Origin: Neisseriaceae bacterium
GTDB taxonomy: Bacteria > Pseudomonadota > Gammaproteobacteria > Burkholderiales > Neisseriaceae
Reading direction: 5' to 3'
Assembly (NCBI GenBank): GCA_017991555.1
Contig: JAGOQM010000009.1
Location: 62,001 to 126,000, forward strand
DNA: 64,000 nt
Positions within the stretch are counted from its first letter, which is position 1. Each line of letters opens with the position of its first letter. The position numbers and the translations under genes are program-made. Below are positions 35,720 through 45,508 of this stretch, piece by piece. Below the pieces are notes generated by a model. The model saw nothing but the letters and a program-made list of their open reading frames with translations, was not told where the DNA came from and ran no database searches.

Positions 35720-37009
35720 TCATCCTTTGGCTCCACGAGCCATATTGATTAACCAACCCAACACCAAAGCCACGCCTGCGGGCAGTAACCATTCCATCGA
35801 AATGTCACGGAAGGGCAAGAACTCAATGGCGCTAGGCGCAAACACGGACAACAAGCTTACCACTACTGTGGTGTACACCGCCATCTGCATCGCCAAACGG
35901 CTCACCGGCACCACTAGGTTGAGATAAACCAACGCAATCAACACGATAATAATCGGGTAAACCACCATCAACACTGGGATAGACAGGCTAATCACCTGAT
36001 TTAAACCCATGGTGGCAATGCCAAAGCTTACCACTGTAAAAAGGACAGCGTAAGTCTTGTAGCCAATCTTTGAATAAATTGATTGGAAAAACGCACTCAC
36101 GGCCACCACCAGGCCCGTGGCCGTGGTCAAACAGGCGAGGGTCACAATGATGCTCAGCAAGTAGCGACCAAAGGAACCGTACGTAATCGTGGCCACTTCG
36201 GTCAAAATGTAGGCACCTAGGTTACCGGGCACGGCCGCAGCCTGTTCGGTGGTTAACGCAAAATGATTGCCAACCCAGCCCAAAGACATGTACACCAAGG
36301 CCAAGCCGGTACCAGCCACCAGGCTCGCCAACACGGTGTATTTAAACAAGCCCGTTTCACGGGTGACGCCCGTGGCTTTCACTGCGCTCATCGCAATCAT
36401 GGCAAATGCCACGGCCGCAATGGTGTCCATGGTTTGATACCCTTCCACAAAGCCGTGGAAGAAAGGCGCTTCTGCATTAAAGCTTTCCTGTGGCTCAGTA
36501 GCGCCGGTACCCAACACCATGAAGGCGCGAACGGCCAAGGCAAAAATCGAAATCAACAGCATCGGGGTCAAGATTTGCCCAATACGTTCCACCATTTTTG
36601 AGGGATTAATGCTTAAGAACAGCACCACCGCAAAGTAGATCGCGGCCGCCAAAGGCAAATAGTTGGTGTCTGGGTGACCAATAAAGGGCACCAAGCCCAT
36701 TTCAAACGCCACGGTCGCAGTCCGTGGAATGGCAAACAAGGGGCCAATGGTCAAATACACCACCACCACCAAAATCAGGCCAAATACGGGGTGAACCTTA
36801 CTGGCCTCACCCTGAATGCCACCCTCGTTAAAGGCGCCAGCAATCAGGCCCAAAAGCGGTAAACCCACGCCGGTGATCACAAAACCCAAAATCGCCCAGT
36901 TAAAATCGCCGCCACTGGCCCAGCCTAGACTGGGTGGAAAAATCAAGTTACCCGCACCAAAAAATAGGGCGAACAGCATAAAGCCAATCACCATTGTATT
37001 TTTAACCAT
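35720..37009 (-). CDS. brnQ: Branched-chain amino acid transporter BrnQ (LIVCS family)
   Basis: A 429-residue sodium-coupled importer of leucine, isoleucine and valine with about twelve hydrophobic helices. The N-terminal FALFFGAGNLIFPPSLGW signature is diagnostic. The start MVKNTMVIG at 37009 was preferred because GGAG lies 6 bases upstream; an extended start at 37027 has no such support. It is divergent from rsmE across a 94-bp gap. Confidence 0.92.
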   Translation of the reverse strand: MVKNTMVIGFMLFALFFGAGNLIFPPSLGWASGGDFNWAILGFVITGVGLPLLGLIAGAFNEGGIQGEASKVHPVFGLILVVVVYLTIGPLFAIPRTATVAFEMGLVPFIGHPDTNYLPLAAAIYFAVVLFLSINPSKMVERIGQILTPMLLISIFALAVRAFMVLGTGATEPQESFNAEAPFFHGFVEGYQTMDTIAAVAFAMIAMSAVKATGVTRETGLFKYTVLASLVAGTGLALVYMSLGWVGNHFALTTEQAAAVPGNLGAYILTEVATITYGSFGRYLLSIIVTLACLTTATGLVVAVSAFFQSIYSKIGYKTYAVLFTVVSFGIATMGLNQVISLSIPVLMVVYPIIIVLIALVYLNLVVPVSRLAMQMAVYTTVVVSLLSVFAPSAIEFLPFRDISMEWLLPAGVALVLGWLINMARGAKG

Positions 37010-37103
37010 ACTAACTCCAAAGACCACAGGTCTTCTTTAAAACTAAATTAATTAAGCACAAAATTGATTATAATAAGACACCCTTCGTCTTAAGTAGAAC
37101 ATT

Positions 37104-37829
37104 ATGCCCCGTTTTTATTGCTTGTTTCCCATCGAAGTCGCACAAACTTACCCATTACCCGATGCGGTGGTCCGTCATGTTCAGGTACGGCGCCTAGAAG
37201 TGGGCGACAGCCTCGAACTGTTTAACGGCGATGGCCATGCCTATGTGGGCACTTTAACCCATTTAGACAAAAAAAACGCCTCGGTGCACATTGACACGAA
37301 GCTGGCCACAGACAACGAATCGCCGTTGGACATTACGCTCATTCAAGCCATCTCAAGTGGCGAGCGCATGGACTTCACCTTACAAAAATGCGTTGAACTC
37401 GGGGTCAAACGCTTTTTACCGGTCATCAGTGAACGAACGGTGGTGCGCTTACAGGGTGATCGTGCGCAAAAGCGGGTAGATCGCTGGCAGGAAATTGTGA
37501 TTTCTGCCTGTGAGCAATGTGGTCGTACCACAGTGCCTACGGTCATGCCCATCATCCCTTTTAAGGAACTGGGCCAGCATCCCTTTGAACGCGACGCCCT
37601 GAAATTTATTTTAAGTATCGCTAAAAATCAAGGATTAAAAGCCATTCAGCCCACCACGACTTCGTTTTACCTACTGGCAGGCCCTGAAGGCGGCCTCACC
37701 CAAGCGGAAGAAGACATGGCTTTTTCACTGGGTTTTCAACCGATTACCTTAGGCCCGCGGGTTTTGCGTACCGAAACCGCCGCCATGAGCGCCGTTTCGG
37801 CCATGCAACTGCTTTGGGGTGACTTCTGA
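37104..37829 (+). CDS. rsmE: 16S rRNA m3U1498 methyltransferase RsmE
   Basis: A 241-residue SPOUT methyltransferase acting on the assembled 30S subunit. It has the PUA-like N-terminal part (HVQVRRLEVGDSLELFNGDG), the QAISSGERMDFTLQKCVELG segment and the knotted SAM site GPEGGLTQAEEDMAFSLGF then LGPRVLRTETA. A single gene. Confidence 0.93.
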   Translation: MPRFYCLFPIEVAQTYPLPDAVVRHVQVRRLEVGDSLELFNGDGHAYVGTLTHLDKKNASVHIDTKLATDNESPLDITLIQAISSGERMDFTLQKCVELGVKRFLPVISERTVVRLQGDRAQKRVDRWQEIVISACEQCGRTTVPTVMPIIPFKELGQHPFERDALKFILSIAKNQGLKAIQPTTTSFYLLAGPEGGLTQAEEDMAFSLGFQPITLGPRVLRTETAAMSAVSAMQLLWGDF

Positions 37830-38116
37830 TTCAATGTTGTCCAGTATACGCATCAGCGGACAAATGCAAGCCAACTTTTGATAAAAATAGCCATAATGTC
37901 CAACATAATTCAAAATAAATGTTTGGATTGCTTAAATATTGTTCAAAACGGGTGGCTTTTTCGTACATTTTGTCTCTTTTTTACAAAAACAAGACACTTC
38001 GTCGAAAGTTATTTTCACCCTGACATCAGTAAAACGGGCTTCTTGACTAGATAAATCACAACAGAAGTTTTATAGTAAAGGCTCTACTCTATAGTTTAAA
38101 GGCGACAACACCCTCT

Positions 38117-38743
38117 ATGTATGCAAGTGAACGCTTTAATGCTTATAGCCATTTGATTGGCACCGTCCTCGCCATTGCTGGCTTGGTGATTCTGGTGGTC
38201 AAATCCAGCCTCTACGGCGATGCCTGGCGCATCGTCAGCAGCAGCATCTACGGCAGCACGCTGGTGATCTTATACGGGTTTTCCACCCTGTATCACAGCA
38301 TCCGCAGCACCAAAGCCAAGCAGGTGTTACAAAAATTCGATCACTGTTCGATTTATTTACTCATTGCCGGTAGCTACACCCCTTTTGCCTTGGTCACCCT
38401 CAACGGGGCCTGGGGCTGGACCCTCTTTGGACTGGTCTGGGGCCTGTGCGTGCTGGGCATCATTCAAGACGTCACCATTTTTCGCAAAAGCCAAACGCGC
38501 CTGCTGTCCTTAATCATTTATGTGTTGATGGGCTGGATCGTGCTGATTGCGATTAAGCCTTTGGTGGCGGCCATGCCGTTTTGGGGCCTGTTCTGGCTGG
38601 TGGCCGGTGGCCTGGCCTACAGCATTGGTGTGTATTGGTTTGTGAACGATGAAAAAATCCGCCACGGCCACGGCATTTGGCATCTGTTTGTGCTGGCCGG
38701 CAGCATTGCCCACTATATTTGTATTTTCCTTTACGTGAGTTAA
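38117..38743 (+). CDS. trhA: Hemolysin III / PAQR-family membrane protein
   Basis: A 208-residue protein with seven predicted helices. The PAQR pattern is complete: ERFNAYSHLIG at the start, STLYHSIRST and KFDHCSIYLLIAGSYTPFAL, and the last helix GIWHLFVLAGSIAHY. Its Ser/Asp/His residues match the putative hydrolase-like metal site. Bacterial members affect membrane lipid homeostasis; lysis activity is doubtful. It lies 3 bp upstream of the ychJ gene. The 287-bp AT-rich region upstream has promoter-like hexamers (TTGACT 38043, TATAGT 38071) but with poor spacing. Confidence 0.88.
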   Translation: MYASERFNAYSHLIGTVLAIAGLVILVVKSSLYGDAWRIVSSSIYGSTLVILYGFSTLYHSIRSTKAKQVLQKFDHCSIYLLIAGSYTPFALVTLNGAWGWTLFGLVWGLCVLGIIQDVTIFRKSQTRLLSLIIYVLMGWIVLIAIKPLVAAMPFWGLFWLVAGGLAYSIGVYWFVNDEKIRHGHGIWHLFVLAGSIAHYICIFLYVS

Positions 38744-38746
38744 TCC

Positions 38747-39217
38747 ATGACCCCCATTGCCCCCGACCAGGCATGCCCTTGTGGCCTGGCACACGCCTAC
38801 AGCGCCTGCTGTAGCCCCTACCATCAAGGCCAGGCCGTAGCGCCTACCCCAGAAGCGCTGATGCGCTCACGCTACAGCGCCTTTGTGGCTCAGGACGCCG
38901 ATTATTTAATCAAAACTTGGCACCCCAGCTGCGGCGTGGCCCAGTTCAAAACTGAATTAGTGGCCGACTTTGAGCACACCGAATGGTTAGGCCTCAACGT
39001 TGTGGCCACGGCCACCGATGGCGATGCCGGCATGGTCACCTTTGCGGCCCGCTTTCACGATGACCGCGACCACAGCACCCACCTCATTCACGAACGCTCA
39101 CGCTTCGTGCGCGAGGCTGGCCAGTGGTATTACCTTGACGGCAACCAGCCCAAAGTAGGCCGCAACGACGATTGCCCCTGCGGTTCAGGCAAGAAATTTA
39201 AAAAATGCTGCGCTTAA
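38747..39217 (+). CDS. YchJ-family SEC-C motif protein (UPF0225)
   Basis: A 156-residue protein bounded by two SEC-C zinc motifs: [13 protein letters not shown] at the N-terminus and [13 protein letters not shown] at the end. Between them is the YchJ core with [18 protein letters not shown] and a cystatin/NTF2-like domain. Its function is unknown; SEC-C motifs bind zinc and, in SecA, SecB. It is coupled to the hemolysin III gene and closed by a terminator. Confidence 0.87.
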   Translation: MTPIAPDQACPCGLAHAYSACCSPYHQGQAVAPTPEALMRSRYSAFVAQDADYLIKTWHPSCGVAQFKTELVADFEHTEWLGLNVVATATDGDAGMVTFAARFHDDRDHSTHLIHERSRFVREAGQWYYLDGNQPKVGRNDDCPCGSGKKFKKCCA

Positions 39218-39233
39218 CCGCAGCAACCACACG

Positions 39234-39261
39234 AAGCCCACGCAATGCGTGGGCTTTTTTT
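39234..39261 (+). terminator. Terminator after ychJ-like gene
   Basis: GAAGCCCACGC-AAT-GCGTGGGCTTTTTTT hairpin. Confidence 0.88.
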
Positions 39262-39406
39262 ATGGTGTCTTACCCTTGAGCCTGCGCATGAATCCAGTCA
39301 CGACGCCAAACCATGGTTTATGGATGGACAATATGCCGTAGCGTGGGTAAAGCGCTACCTATCTGCGGCCTCATATCATCAATCTATTACCTGTAAGACC
39401 AGAGGC

Positions 39407-40086
39407 AAACCATGGTTTTTTGTGTTCTGTAAAACGTCTCTCACTGGTGCCGATCCTCTGACGACGTCTCCGTTAGGCGAAGTATCGTCCCGTAGAGCCG
39501 CCGAAGTAGGTTCTATTGAGCCAGATGAAGCAGGCAAAAAGCTTGTGGCGATCGACCACGCTTTAATAGGAGATCGAGCACTCTTGCCTGCGCTGGCTCA
39601 ATAGGTTCTGCTGAGGGAAGTCACGAAGTGACCGGGGATCAGGGTGGCGTTTTCTTTGCTTCGTTTCTTTTGGCCATTCAAAAGAAATGACGTCGCCCTC
39701 GGCGAAACAAAACACTCAAATTTAAGCAATGCCTATCTAAAGAGAGCACTGCAAAACCACTCATGCTTCGGCCATGACGCTATTGATCCGTCGTTGGGTT
39801 TCGCCCTGTAGGGCGACAGACTTTACTTTTGAGTGGCCAAAAGAAAGTATGCAAAGAAAAGGCCACCCGACAATCCGCCCTAACGGGTGCCCTCGCTGGA
39901 ACCTATCGGGCCGGCGCTAGCAAGAGTGCTCTGCCTCCTATCAAAGCGTGGTCGGCAGCCACAAGCGATTTGCTAGCTTCATCCGGCCCAATAGAACCCA
40001 ACTCGGCGGCTTTAGCGGGAAATCGGCACTTCACCTAAGGGAAACGTGGTGAGTTTAAATAATCTGATATTCATAAACCATGGTTA
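39407..40086. repeat. Long inverted-repeat element B, bounded by AAACCATGGTT(T/A)
   Basis: A 680-bp relative of element A. The left arm (39470-39709) and right arm (39799-40041) are strikingly similar reverse complements, sharing for instance GAGCACTCTTGC, GACCACGCTTT and TGGCC-CAAAAG blocks in mirrored order. The outer ends are AAACCATGGTTT (39407) and AAACCATGGTTA (40075). The left arm is about 90 percent identical by eye to the left arm of element A. No transposase is encoded. Confidence 0.87.
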
Positions 40087-40149
40087 GCTAACGATCTCAA
40101 ACCATCGTCACTCAGTGACACCCAGCCTGTCCAGGCACCACGCAGGCAC

Positions 40150-40176
40150 AAAAAAGCCCAGAGCAAGCTCTGGGCA
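40150..40176 (-). terminator. Terminator after hslU
   Basis: On the minus strand GCCCAGAGC-TT-GCTCTGGGC followed by TTTTTTG. Confidence 0.88.
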
Positions 40177-40198
40177 ATGGCCAACGGTTGGGTCGCGT

Positions 40199-41533
40199 TT
40201 ACAGAACGTAACGCGCCAAATCTTCCTGTTGGGCAATGTTGTCTAAGCGTTCGTTCACGTAGGCAGCATCAATGGTGACTTCGCCAGCTGGGGCACTAAA
40301 CGACACCTCTTCCAGCAATTTTTCCAATACCGTGTGCAAGCGACGGGCACCGATGTTTTCGGTTTTTTCGTTCACCTGGAAGGCAATTTCGGCCAGGCGC
40401 TGAATGCCTTCGTCTAAGAACTTAAGCTCAACCCCATCCACTTTCAACAAGGCTTCATACTGATGCGTCAAGCAAGCGTCGGTGGCGGTGAGGATTTCTT
40501 TGAAATCAGACACGCTGAGGCTGTTTAATTCCACCCGAATCGGGAAACGCCCTTGTAATTCAGGGATCAGGTCCGATGGCTTATTCAAATGGAAGGCGCC
40601 AGAGGCGATGAATAAAATGTGGTCGGTTTTGATCATGCCGTACTTGGTCGACACAGTAGTGCCTTCCACTAAGGGCAATAGGTCGCGCTGTACGCCTTGG
40701 CGAGACACGTCTGAGCCTTGGGTACGGTTGCTGGTGGCCACCTTGTCGATCTCGTCTAGGAACACAATGCCGTGCTGTTCTACCGCTTTCACGGCTTCTT
40801 CACGCAGGTCTTCGTCGTTCACTAATTTGGCCGCTTCTTCGTCAATCAGTAACTTCAAGGCCACAGCCACCTTCAGCTTTTGCTTCTTGGTTTTTTGGCT
40901 GCCCATGTTTTGGAACATGCCTTGCAGCTGCTGGGTAAAGTCTTCCATCCCTGGAGGGCCCATGATCGACATATTGGCGGCGGTTTGGGCCACGTCAATT
41001 TCAATTTCTTTGTCGTCTAATTGGCCTTCACGCAGCATTTTGCGGAATTTTTGACGGGTGCTGTTTTCAGCCGGCTTAGGCGCTTCTGGCTCGTCGGCAA
41101 AGCCCACTTGGCGTGGGGGCGGCAACAAGGCATCCAGCACGCGGTCTTCGGCGGCGTCTAAGGCGCGGTCGCGGTTTTTCTTCACGGCGATGTCGCGCAC
41201 GTTTTTCATCGCCACTTCGATCAGGTCGCGAATGATGCTGTCAACGTCACGGCCCACATAGCCCACTTCGGTGAACTTGGTGGCTTCAATTTTGATGAAG
41301 GGGGCATTGGCTAGGCGCGCTAGGCGACGGGCGATTTCGGTTTTACCCACGCCGGTCGGCCCAATCATCAAGATGTTTTTCGGCACAATTTCGGTTTGTA
41401 AGGGCTCGGCCACTTGGCTGCGGCGGTAGCGGTTACGCAAGGCCACGGCCACGGCTTTTTTAGCGCCTTCTTGACCAATAATGTATTTGTTTAACTCATG
41501 TACAATTTCTTGTGGGGTCATCACACTAGACAT
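40199..41533 (-). CDS. hslU: HslU, ATPase of the HslVU protease
   Basis: A 444-residue AAA+ unfoldase feeding HslV. Walker A is [15 protein letters not shown] near 54, Walker B is [10 protein letters not shown], and [12 protein letters not shown] and [16 protein letters not shown] (sensor 2) follow. The I-domain between carries [20 protein letters not shown]. It is 31 bp downstream of hslV in the usual hslVU order. Confidence 0.95.
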   Translation of the reverse strand: MSSVMTPQEIVHELNKYIIGQEGAKKAVAVALRNRYRRSQVAEPLQTEIVPKNILMIGPTGVGKTEIARRLARLANAPFIKIEATKFTEVGYVGRDVDSIIRDLIEVAMKNVRDIAVKKNRDRALDAAEDRVLDALLPPPRQVGFADEPEAPKPAENSTRQKFRKMLREGQLDDKEIEIDVAQTAANMSIMGPPGMEDFTQQLQGMFQNMGSQKTKKQKLKVAVALKLLIDEEAAKLVNDEDLREEAVKAVEQHGIVFLDEIDKVATSNRTQGSDVSRQGVQRDLLPLVEGTTVSTKYGMIKTDHILFIASGAFHLNKPSDLIPELQGRFPIRVELNSLSVSDFKEILTATDACLTHQYEALLKVDGVELKFLDEGIQRLAEIAFQVNEKTENIGARRLHTVLEKLLEEVSFSAPAGEVTIDAAYVNERLDNIAQQEDLARYVL

Positions 41534-41564
41534 GATTTTCCTTTAAGCGAGGTTTTTTTCAGCG

Positions 41565-42110
41565 TTAGGCGTTGTCGTCTAACACTTCTAAAATGTGGTT
41601 ACCGTTGGTGTAAATGCAAATATTGCCCGCAACTTCGAGCGATTTTTTCACAATCACGTCTGGCGCCAGATCGGTATTTTCAAATAGGGCCGTTGCCGCA
41701 GACTGGGCAAACGCACCGCCAGAACCAATGGCCGCAATGCCTTGTTCTGGTTCTAGCACGTCACCGTTACCGGTGATGATCAGGGTGTTGTCTTTGTCGG
41801 CCACGATCAACATCGCTTCTAGACGACGTAGGGCGCGGTCGGTACGCCACTCTTTGGCCAGTTCAATTGCGGACAGCACCAGGTGACCCTGATGTTTTTG
41901 CAATTTGGCTTCAAAAAGTTCAATAAGGGTAAACGCATCGGCGGTGCCGCCGGCAAATCCTGCTAAAACTTTGTTGTTATAAAGTTTGCGCACTTTACGC
42001 GCTGTGGCTTTGATGACAATGTTGCCTAGGGTGACTTGGCCGTCCCCTCCGATGGCAACGTGATTGCCTCGACGCACAGAGATAATCGTTGTGCCGTCAA
42101 ATTGTTCCAT
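41565..42110 (-). CDS. hslV: HslV, peptidase subunit of the HslVU protease
   Basis: A 181-residue Thr protease. The nucleophile is the first Thr of TTIISVRRG, at positions 7-8, behind a short MEQFDG propeptide that must be removed; this form is typical of betaproteobacteria. [10 protein letters not shown] and [12 protein letters not shown] are core motifs. It is co-transcribed with hslU. Confidence 0.95.
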   Translation of the reverse strand: MEQFDGTTIISVRRGNHVAIGGDGQVTLGNIVIKATARKVRKLYNNKVLAGFAGGTADAFTLIELFEAKLQKHQGHLVLSAIELAKEWRTDRALRRLEAMLIVADKDNTLIITGNGDVLEPEQGIAAIGSGGAFAQSAATALFENTDLAPDVIVKKSLEVAGNICIYTNGNHILEVLDDNA

Positions 42111-42188
42111 AGTGTGTCCTTTGTTTCTAGCAAGAGTCTCTTATAAATAAGGGCAATCACTTTTTTTTCAAGCCATCCGCCCAAACAT

Positions 42189-42224
42189 AAAAAAGCCGCC
42201 TTCTCGATCAGAAGGCGGCTTTTT
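42189..42224 (-). terminator. Terminator between a small unknown gene and hslV
   Basis: AAAAAAGCCGCCTTCT-CGATC-AGAAGGCGGCTTTTT, a long symmetric stem, functional on either strand. Confidence 0.88.
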
Positions 42225-42235
42225 GTGGGTTGGGC

Positions 42236-42520
42236 TTATTCAGCCTGGGCGTGCACGCTTTGAACCGTATACAGTGGCATGCCCACTTCTTCGTTCTTGG
42301 CTAATTGAGCGCGTGCCAGGCCAGCAGGGGCACCCTGCTCCTCTGCGCTCACCCACTCAAACTCGCCCTGAAAGCGGCCCACTAAGGCCATTTGATCCAA
42401 CGACACGACCTCAAACACCAATAGGCTGGTGCCGCCCTCATCGTCCCGGACCCAAACCACATCCCCTGGTTTAATGTCTTCTGCACTAAAGGCACGTGGA
42501 CTTCTTTGAATTGAGACCAT
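42236..42520 (-). CDS. Small protein of unknown function
   Basis: A 94-residue soluble protein. The middle part (IKPGDVVWVRDDEGGTSLLV followed by FEVVSLDQMALVGRF) looks like an SH3-type or other small beta barrel, and an acidic surface follows. There is no signal peptide or helix that would cross a membrane. It lies between dxs and hslV, with a terminator right behind it. I cannot name a family. Confidence 0.65.
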   Translation of the reverse strand: MVSIQRSPRAFSAEDIKPGDVVWVRDDEGGTSLLVFEVVSLDQMALVGRFQGEFEWVSAEEQGAPAGLARAQLAKNEEVGMPLYTVQSVHAQAE

Positions 42521-42593
42521 TGTTCACACCCCCTTCATTACACACTTGCTGGTTATTGTCAGACTACGTTCACGCGCCCTAACGGGCACGCCC

Positions 42594-44483
42594 TTATTTC
42601 GGGTCGGCGGTGGTCGCCGCCATCCAGCTGCTCACGCGGGCCTCAATGCCAGCGCCGTCTAAGCCTAGATCGGCCAACAGCACGCCATGATCGCCGTGTT
42701 CGCCAAAGTCATCCGGCAGGCCCAAGTGCAACACCGGTTTGAGCAAGCCTAAGGCGTGTAGGGTTTCGGCCACGGCACTGCCGGCGCCACCCATGATGGC
42801 GTTTTCTTCCACCGTCACCAAATAATCGTGGCTATTGGCCAATTCGCGGATCAACGCCACGTCGATGGGCTTCACGAAACGCATGTCGGCCACGGTGGCA
42901 TTAAGGCCTTCTGCGGCGTCTAGGCTACGGCTCACCATGCTGCCAAACGCCAAAATGGCCACGCGCTCGCCCTGACGGCGAACCACCCCTTTGCCCACTG
43001 GCACGGTGGCTAGGTCGGCACCACAGCCTACTTCGGCGCCTTTGCCACTGCCGCGTGGATAACGCACCGCCGTTGGCTGATCCAGCTGATAGCAGGTGCT
43101 CAGCAACAGACGACATTCGGCTTCGTCACTTGGCGTCGCCACCACCATATTCGGAATACAGCGTAAAAAGCTTAAATCAAACGCGCCTGCATGCGTGGGG
43201 CCATCGGCCCCCACTAAGCCTGCACGGTCGATGGCAAACAACACCGGTAGGTTTTGAATCGCCACGTCGTGAATCAGCTGGTCATAGGCGCGCTGCAAGA
43301 AGGTGGAGTAAATTGCCACCACCGGCTTCATACCCTCACAGGCCATGCCGCCGGCAAAGGTCACCGCATGCTGCTCGGCAATGCCCACGTCGAAGTAACG
43401 CGTGGGGAAGGCCGCTTGAAACGCCACCAGGCCAGACCCTTCACGCATGGCGGGGGTAATGCCCACCAGTTTTTCACAGGCCTGGGCCTGATCGATGATC
43501 CATTGCCCAAACACTTGGGTGTACGTCGGCTGGCTTGGCGCTTTGGCCGGCGCTAAGCCATTACACGGGTCAAACTTGCTGACGCCGTGGTAGCTCACGG
43601 GGTCATTTTCGGCCAGCTTATAGCCCTGACCTTTTTTGGTCAGCACGTGTAAAAACTGCGGGCCTTTTTTCTGCCGTAGCTGGGTTAAGGTTTCCACCAG
43701 TTTCAACACATCGTGGCCATCCACCGGGCCGGTGTATTCAAAACCAAATTTTTCAAACAGGGTCGAACTACCGACCATGTCTTTGATGCGCTCTTCGACG
43801 CGATTGGCCACGTCTAGCGCCGACGGCACCTTGCCCAATACCCGCTCCGAGCCTTGCTTCACGGCGCGGAAAATGTCGCCCATGACGCTGTTGGCCAAAT
43901 GCTTGGGTAAGGCGCCAACGTTGGGTGAGATCGACATTTCATTGTCGTTCAAGATCACCAATAGGTCGACGTCGGCCATGTCGCCAGCGTTGTTTAAAGC
44001 CTCAAAGGCTTGCCCTGCGGTCATGGCGCCGTCGCCAATGATGGCCACGGCCTTATCCGGCAAGCCTTGTAGTTTAGCCGCCACGGCCATGCCCAAAGCA
44101 GCACCAATCGAGGTGGACGAATGGCCCACCCCAAAGGTGTCGTAGGCCGATTCGGCCCGTTTAGGAAAGCCCGCTAGGCCGCCCTTCATCCGCATGCTGT
44201 CCATTTTGCCCCGGCGCCCGGTCAAAATTTTATGGGGGTAACTTTGATGACCCACGTCCCACACCAGCTTATCCTGTGGCGTTTGATACACATAATGCAG
44301 GGCCAAGGTGAGTTCCACACAGCCGAGGTTACTGGCCAAATGGCCGCCGGTTTTGCTGACAGAATGCAGTAAAAATTCGCGCAATTCCTGCGATAACTGT
44401 GGCAATAAGGTGCGATCTATCTGGCGTAAATCACTGGGGTCATTAATTTGGTCAAGCAAAGGTGTTGTGTTCATAGTGGGCAT
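42594..44483 (-). CDS. dxs: 1-deoxy-D-xylulose-5-phosphate synthase
   Basis: A 629-residue thiamine-diphosphate enzyme that condenses pyruvate and glyceraldehyde 3-phosphate, the first step of the MEP isoprenoid route (also thiamine and pyridoxal supply). The ThDP motif is [18 protein letters not shown] to [22 protein letters not shown] and [15 protein letters not shown] give other active-site residues. The ATG at 44474 (MNTTPLLDQ) is a possible start; neither start has a clear ribosome site. Its product feeds ispA earlier in the window. Confidence 0.95.
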   Translation of the reverse strand: MPTMNTTPLLDQINDPSDLRQIDRTLLPQLSQELREFLLHSVSKTGGHLASNLGCVELTLALHYVYQTPQDKLVWDVGHQSYPHKILTGRRGKMDSMRMKGGLAGFPKRAESAYDTFGVGHSSTSIGAALGMAVAAKLQGLPDKAVAIIGDGAMTAGQAFEALNNAGDMADVDLLVILNDNEMSISPNVGALPKHLANSVMGDIFRAVKQGSERVLGKVPSALDVANRVEERIKDMVGSSTLFEKFGFEYTGPVDGHDVLKLVETLTQLRQKKGPQFLHVLTKKGQGYKLAENDPVSYHGVSKFDPCNGLAPAKAPSQPTYTQVFGQWIIDQAQACEKLVGITPAMREGSGLVAFQAAFPTRYFDVGIAEQHAVTFAGGMACEGMKPVVAIYSTFLQRAYDQLIHDVAIQNLPVLFAIDRAGLVGADGPTHAGAFDLSFLRCIPNMVVATPSDEAECRLLLSTCYQLDQPTAVRYPRGSGKGAEVGCGADLATVPVGKGVVRRQGERVAILAFGSMVSRSLDAAEGLNATVADMRFVKPIDVALIRELANSHDYLVTVEENAIMGGAGSAVAETLHALGLLKPVLHLGLPDDFGEHGDHGVLLADLGLDGAGIEARVSSWMAATTADPK

Positions 44484-44562
44484 CTTAAGGCAACGGACTC
44501 AGGGTTAAGTGTACCCCTGAAAGCCGCTTAGGGTTTAATTTTTATTGTTTTGACAGCGTCCC

Positions 44563-44590
44563 TTCACTCGCGGTGATTCACTCGCGGTGA
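44563..44590. repeat. 14-bp tandem duplication over the rlmH stop
   Basis: TTCACTCGCGGTGA occurs twice in direct succession (44563-44576, 44577-44590). The second copy includes the rlmH stop codon, so one repeat unit lies just outside the gene. Confidence 0.8.
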
Positions 44591-45051
44591 TAGGGGTGGT
44601 TATTCATAATAGACACGGCACGATACAATTGTTCCGCTAACAGCACTCGAACCATGCCGTGCGGCATGGTGAGGTTCGACAAGCGCATCAACATATTCGC
44701 TCTTTTTTTGAGCGCATCGGTCATGCCATCTGCGCCGCCAATCACAAAGTAGACGTTGCTGTGGCCTTCATGCTGCCAGTGCTTGAGATGATCGGCCAGC
44801 TGCACCGATGTGGGCGCTTGGCCGCGCTCATCCAGCACCACCAAAAAGCATTGATTCGGTAAGGCGGCCAAGATTCGGGCCTCTTCTGCGGCCATGCCTT
44901 GAGCGGCATTCACCCCAGAACCTCGTTTTTCTGGTTTGATTTCTTTTAAGCTGAGCTTAACATCTTTGCCAAAGCGCTTGGCGTATTCATCATAGCCATC
45001 GCTGACCCAGCGCGGCATTTTGGTGCCCACGGCTAAAATGGTGATATTCAT
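44578..45051 (-). CDS. rlmH: 23S rRNA m3-pseudouridine-1915 methyltransferase RlmH
   Basis: A 157-residue SPOUT methyltransferase. It opens MNITILAVGTKMPRWV and carries the SAM-binding FVIGGADGM and the C-terminal MRLSNLTMPHGMVRVLLAEQ then YRAVSIMNNHPYHRE. It follows rsfS, as in most proteobacteria, though a terminator lies between them. Confidence 0.95.
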   Translation of the reverse strand: MNITILAVGTKMPRWVSDGYDEYAKRFGKDVKLSLKEIKPEKRGSGVNAAQGMAAEEARILAALPNQCFLVVLDERGQAPTSVQLADHLKHWQHEGHSNVYFVIGGADGMTDALKKRANMLMRLSNLTMPHGMVRVLLAEQLYRAVSIMNNHPYHRE

Positions 45052-45067
45052 GGTGTTGTCTGTTCAT

Positions 45068-45093
45068 AAAAAAACAGGCACTCGGTGCCTGTT
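45068..45093 (-). terminator. Terminator between rsfS and rlmH
   Basis: AACAGGCAC-TCG-GTGCCTGTT; on the minus strand it is followed by TTTTTTATG just before the rlmH start, so rlmH may depend on readthrough or its own promoter. Confidence 0.8.
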
Positions 45094-45118
45094 AGATTGC
45101 GTCAACCGTCAGGCAAAC

Positions 45119-45508
45119 TTAAACGTCTGCGGCGCTCCAAGGCTTGGCATGGCCCATGTGGAAGGAGGGCTTTTCACCGCCCCACAGCGCTTCTAAATCA
45201 TAGTAGTCGCGTACGGCTGGCAGCATGGCGTGGACGATCACGTCGCCCGCATCCAGCAAAACCCATTCGCCAGAATCCATGCCTTCAACGCTGATCACTT
45301 CGTGACCGGCTTCTTTAAGCGCCAATTCGGCATTGCGAATCAATGACTTAACCTGGCGGTTACTGTCGCCGGTGATCACGATTAGCTGTTGGAACATTGA
45401 GGTTAATTCAGTGGTGTTTAAAACCACTAGGTCTTTGCCTTTGGTGTCTTCTAAAGCTTCCACCACCACTTTGGTGATGTCCGCTACGAGTTGTTCGATT
45501 TCGTTCAT
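45119..45508 (-). CDS. rsfS: Ribosome silencing factor RsfS (YbeB)
   Basis: A 129-residue protein that binds L14 and blocks subunit joining in starving cells. The DUF143 core ALEDTKGKDLVVLNTTELTS, VITGDSNRQVKSLI and GMDSGEWVLLDAGDVIVHAM is intact. The start MNEIEQLVADI at 45508 overlaps the nadD stop by ATGA. Confidence 0.93.
   Translation of the reverse strand: MNEIEQLVADITKVVVEALEDTKGKDLVVLNTTELTSMFQQLIVITGDSNRQVKSLIRNAELALKEAGHEVISVEGMDSGEWVLLDAGDVIVHAMLPAVRDYYDLEALWGGEKPSFHMGHAKPWSAADV

Larger units (their letters stand above)
39218..40198. other. 0.98-kb spacer with palindrome-bounded element B
   Basis: No credible gene. It contains the ychJ terminator, an extra AAACCATGGTTT at 39308-39319, element B and the hslU terminator. 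Between the extra palindrome and element B there is a GTAGCG/CGCTAC hairpin near 39333-39353. Confidence 0.85.

Noticed and set aside
39245..40038. Small open frames in element B
   Set aside because: Same reason as for element A; one even starts inside the ychJ terminator.
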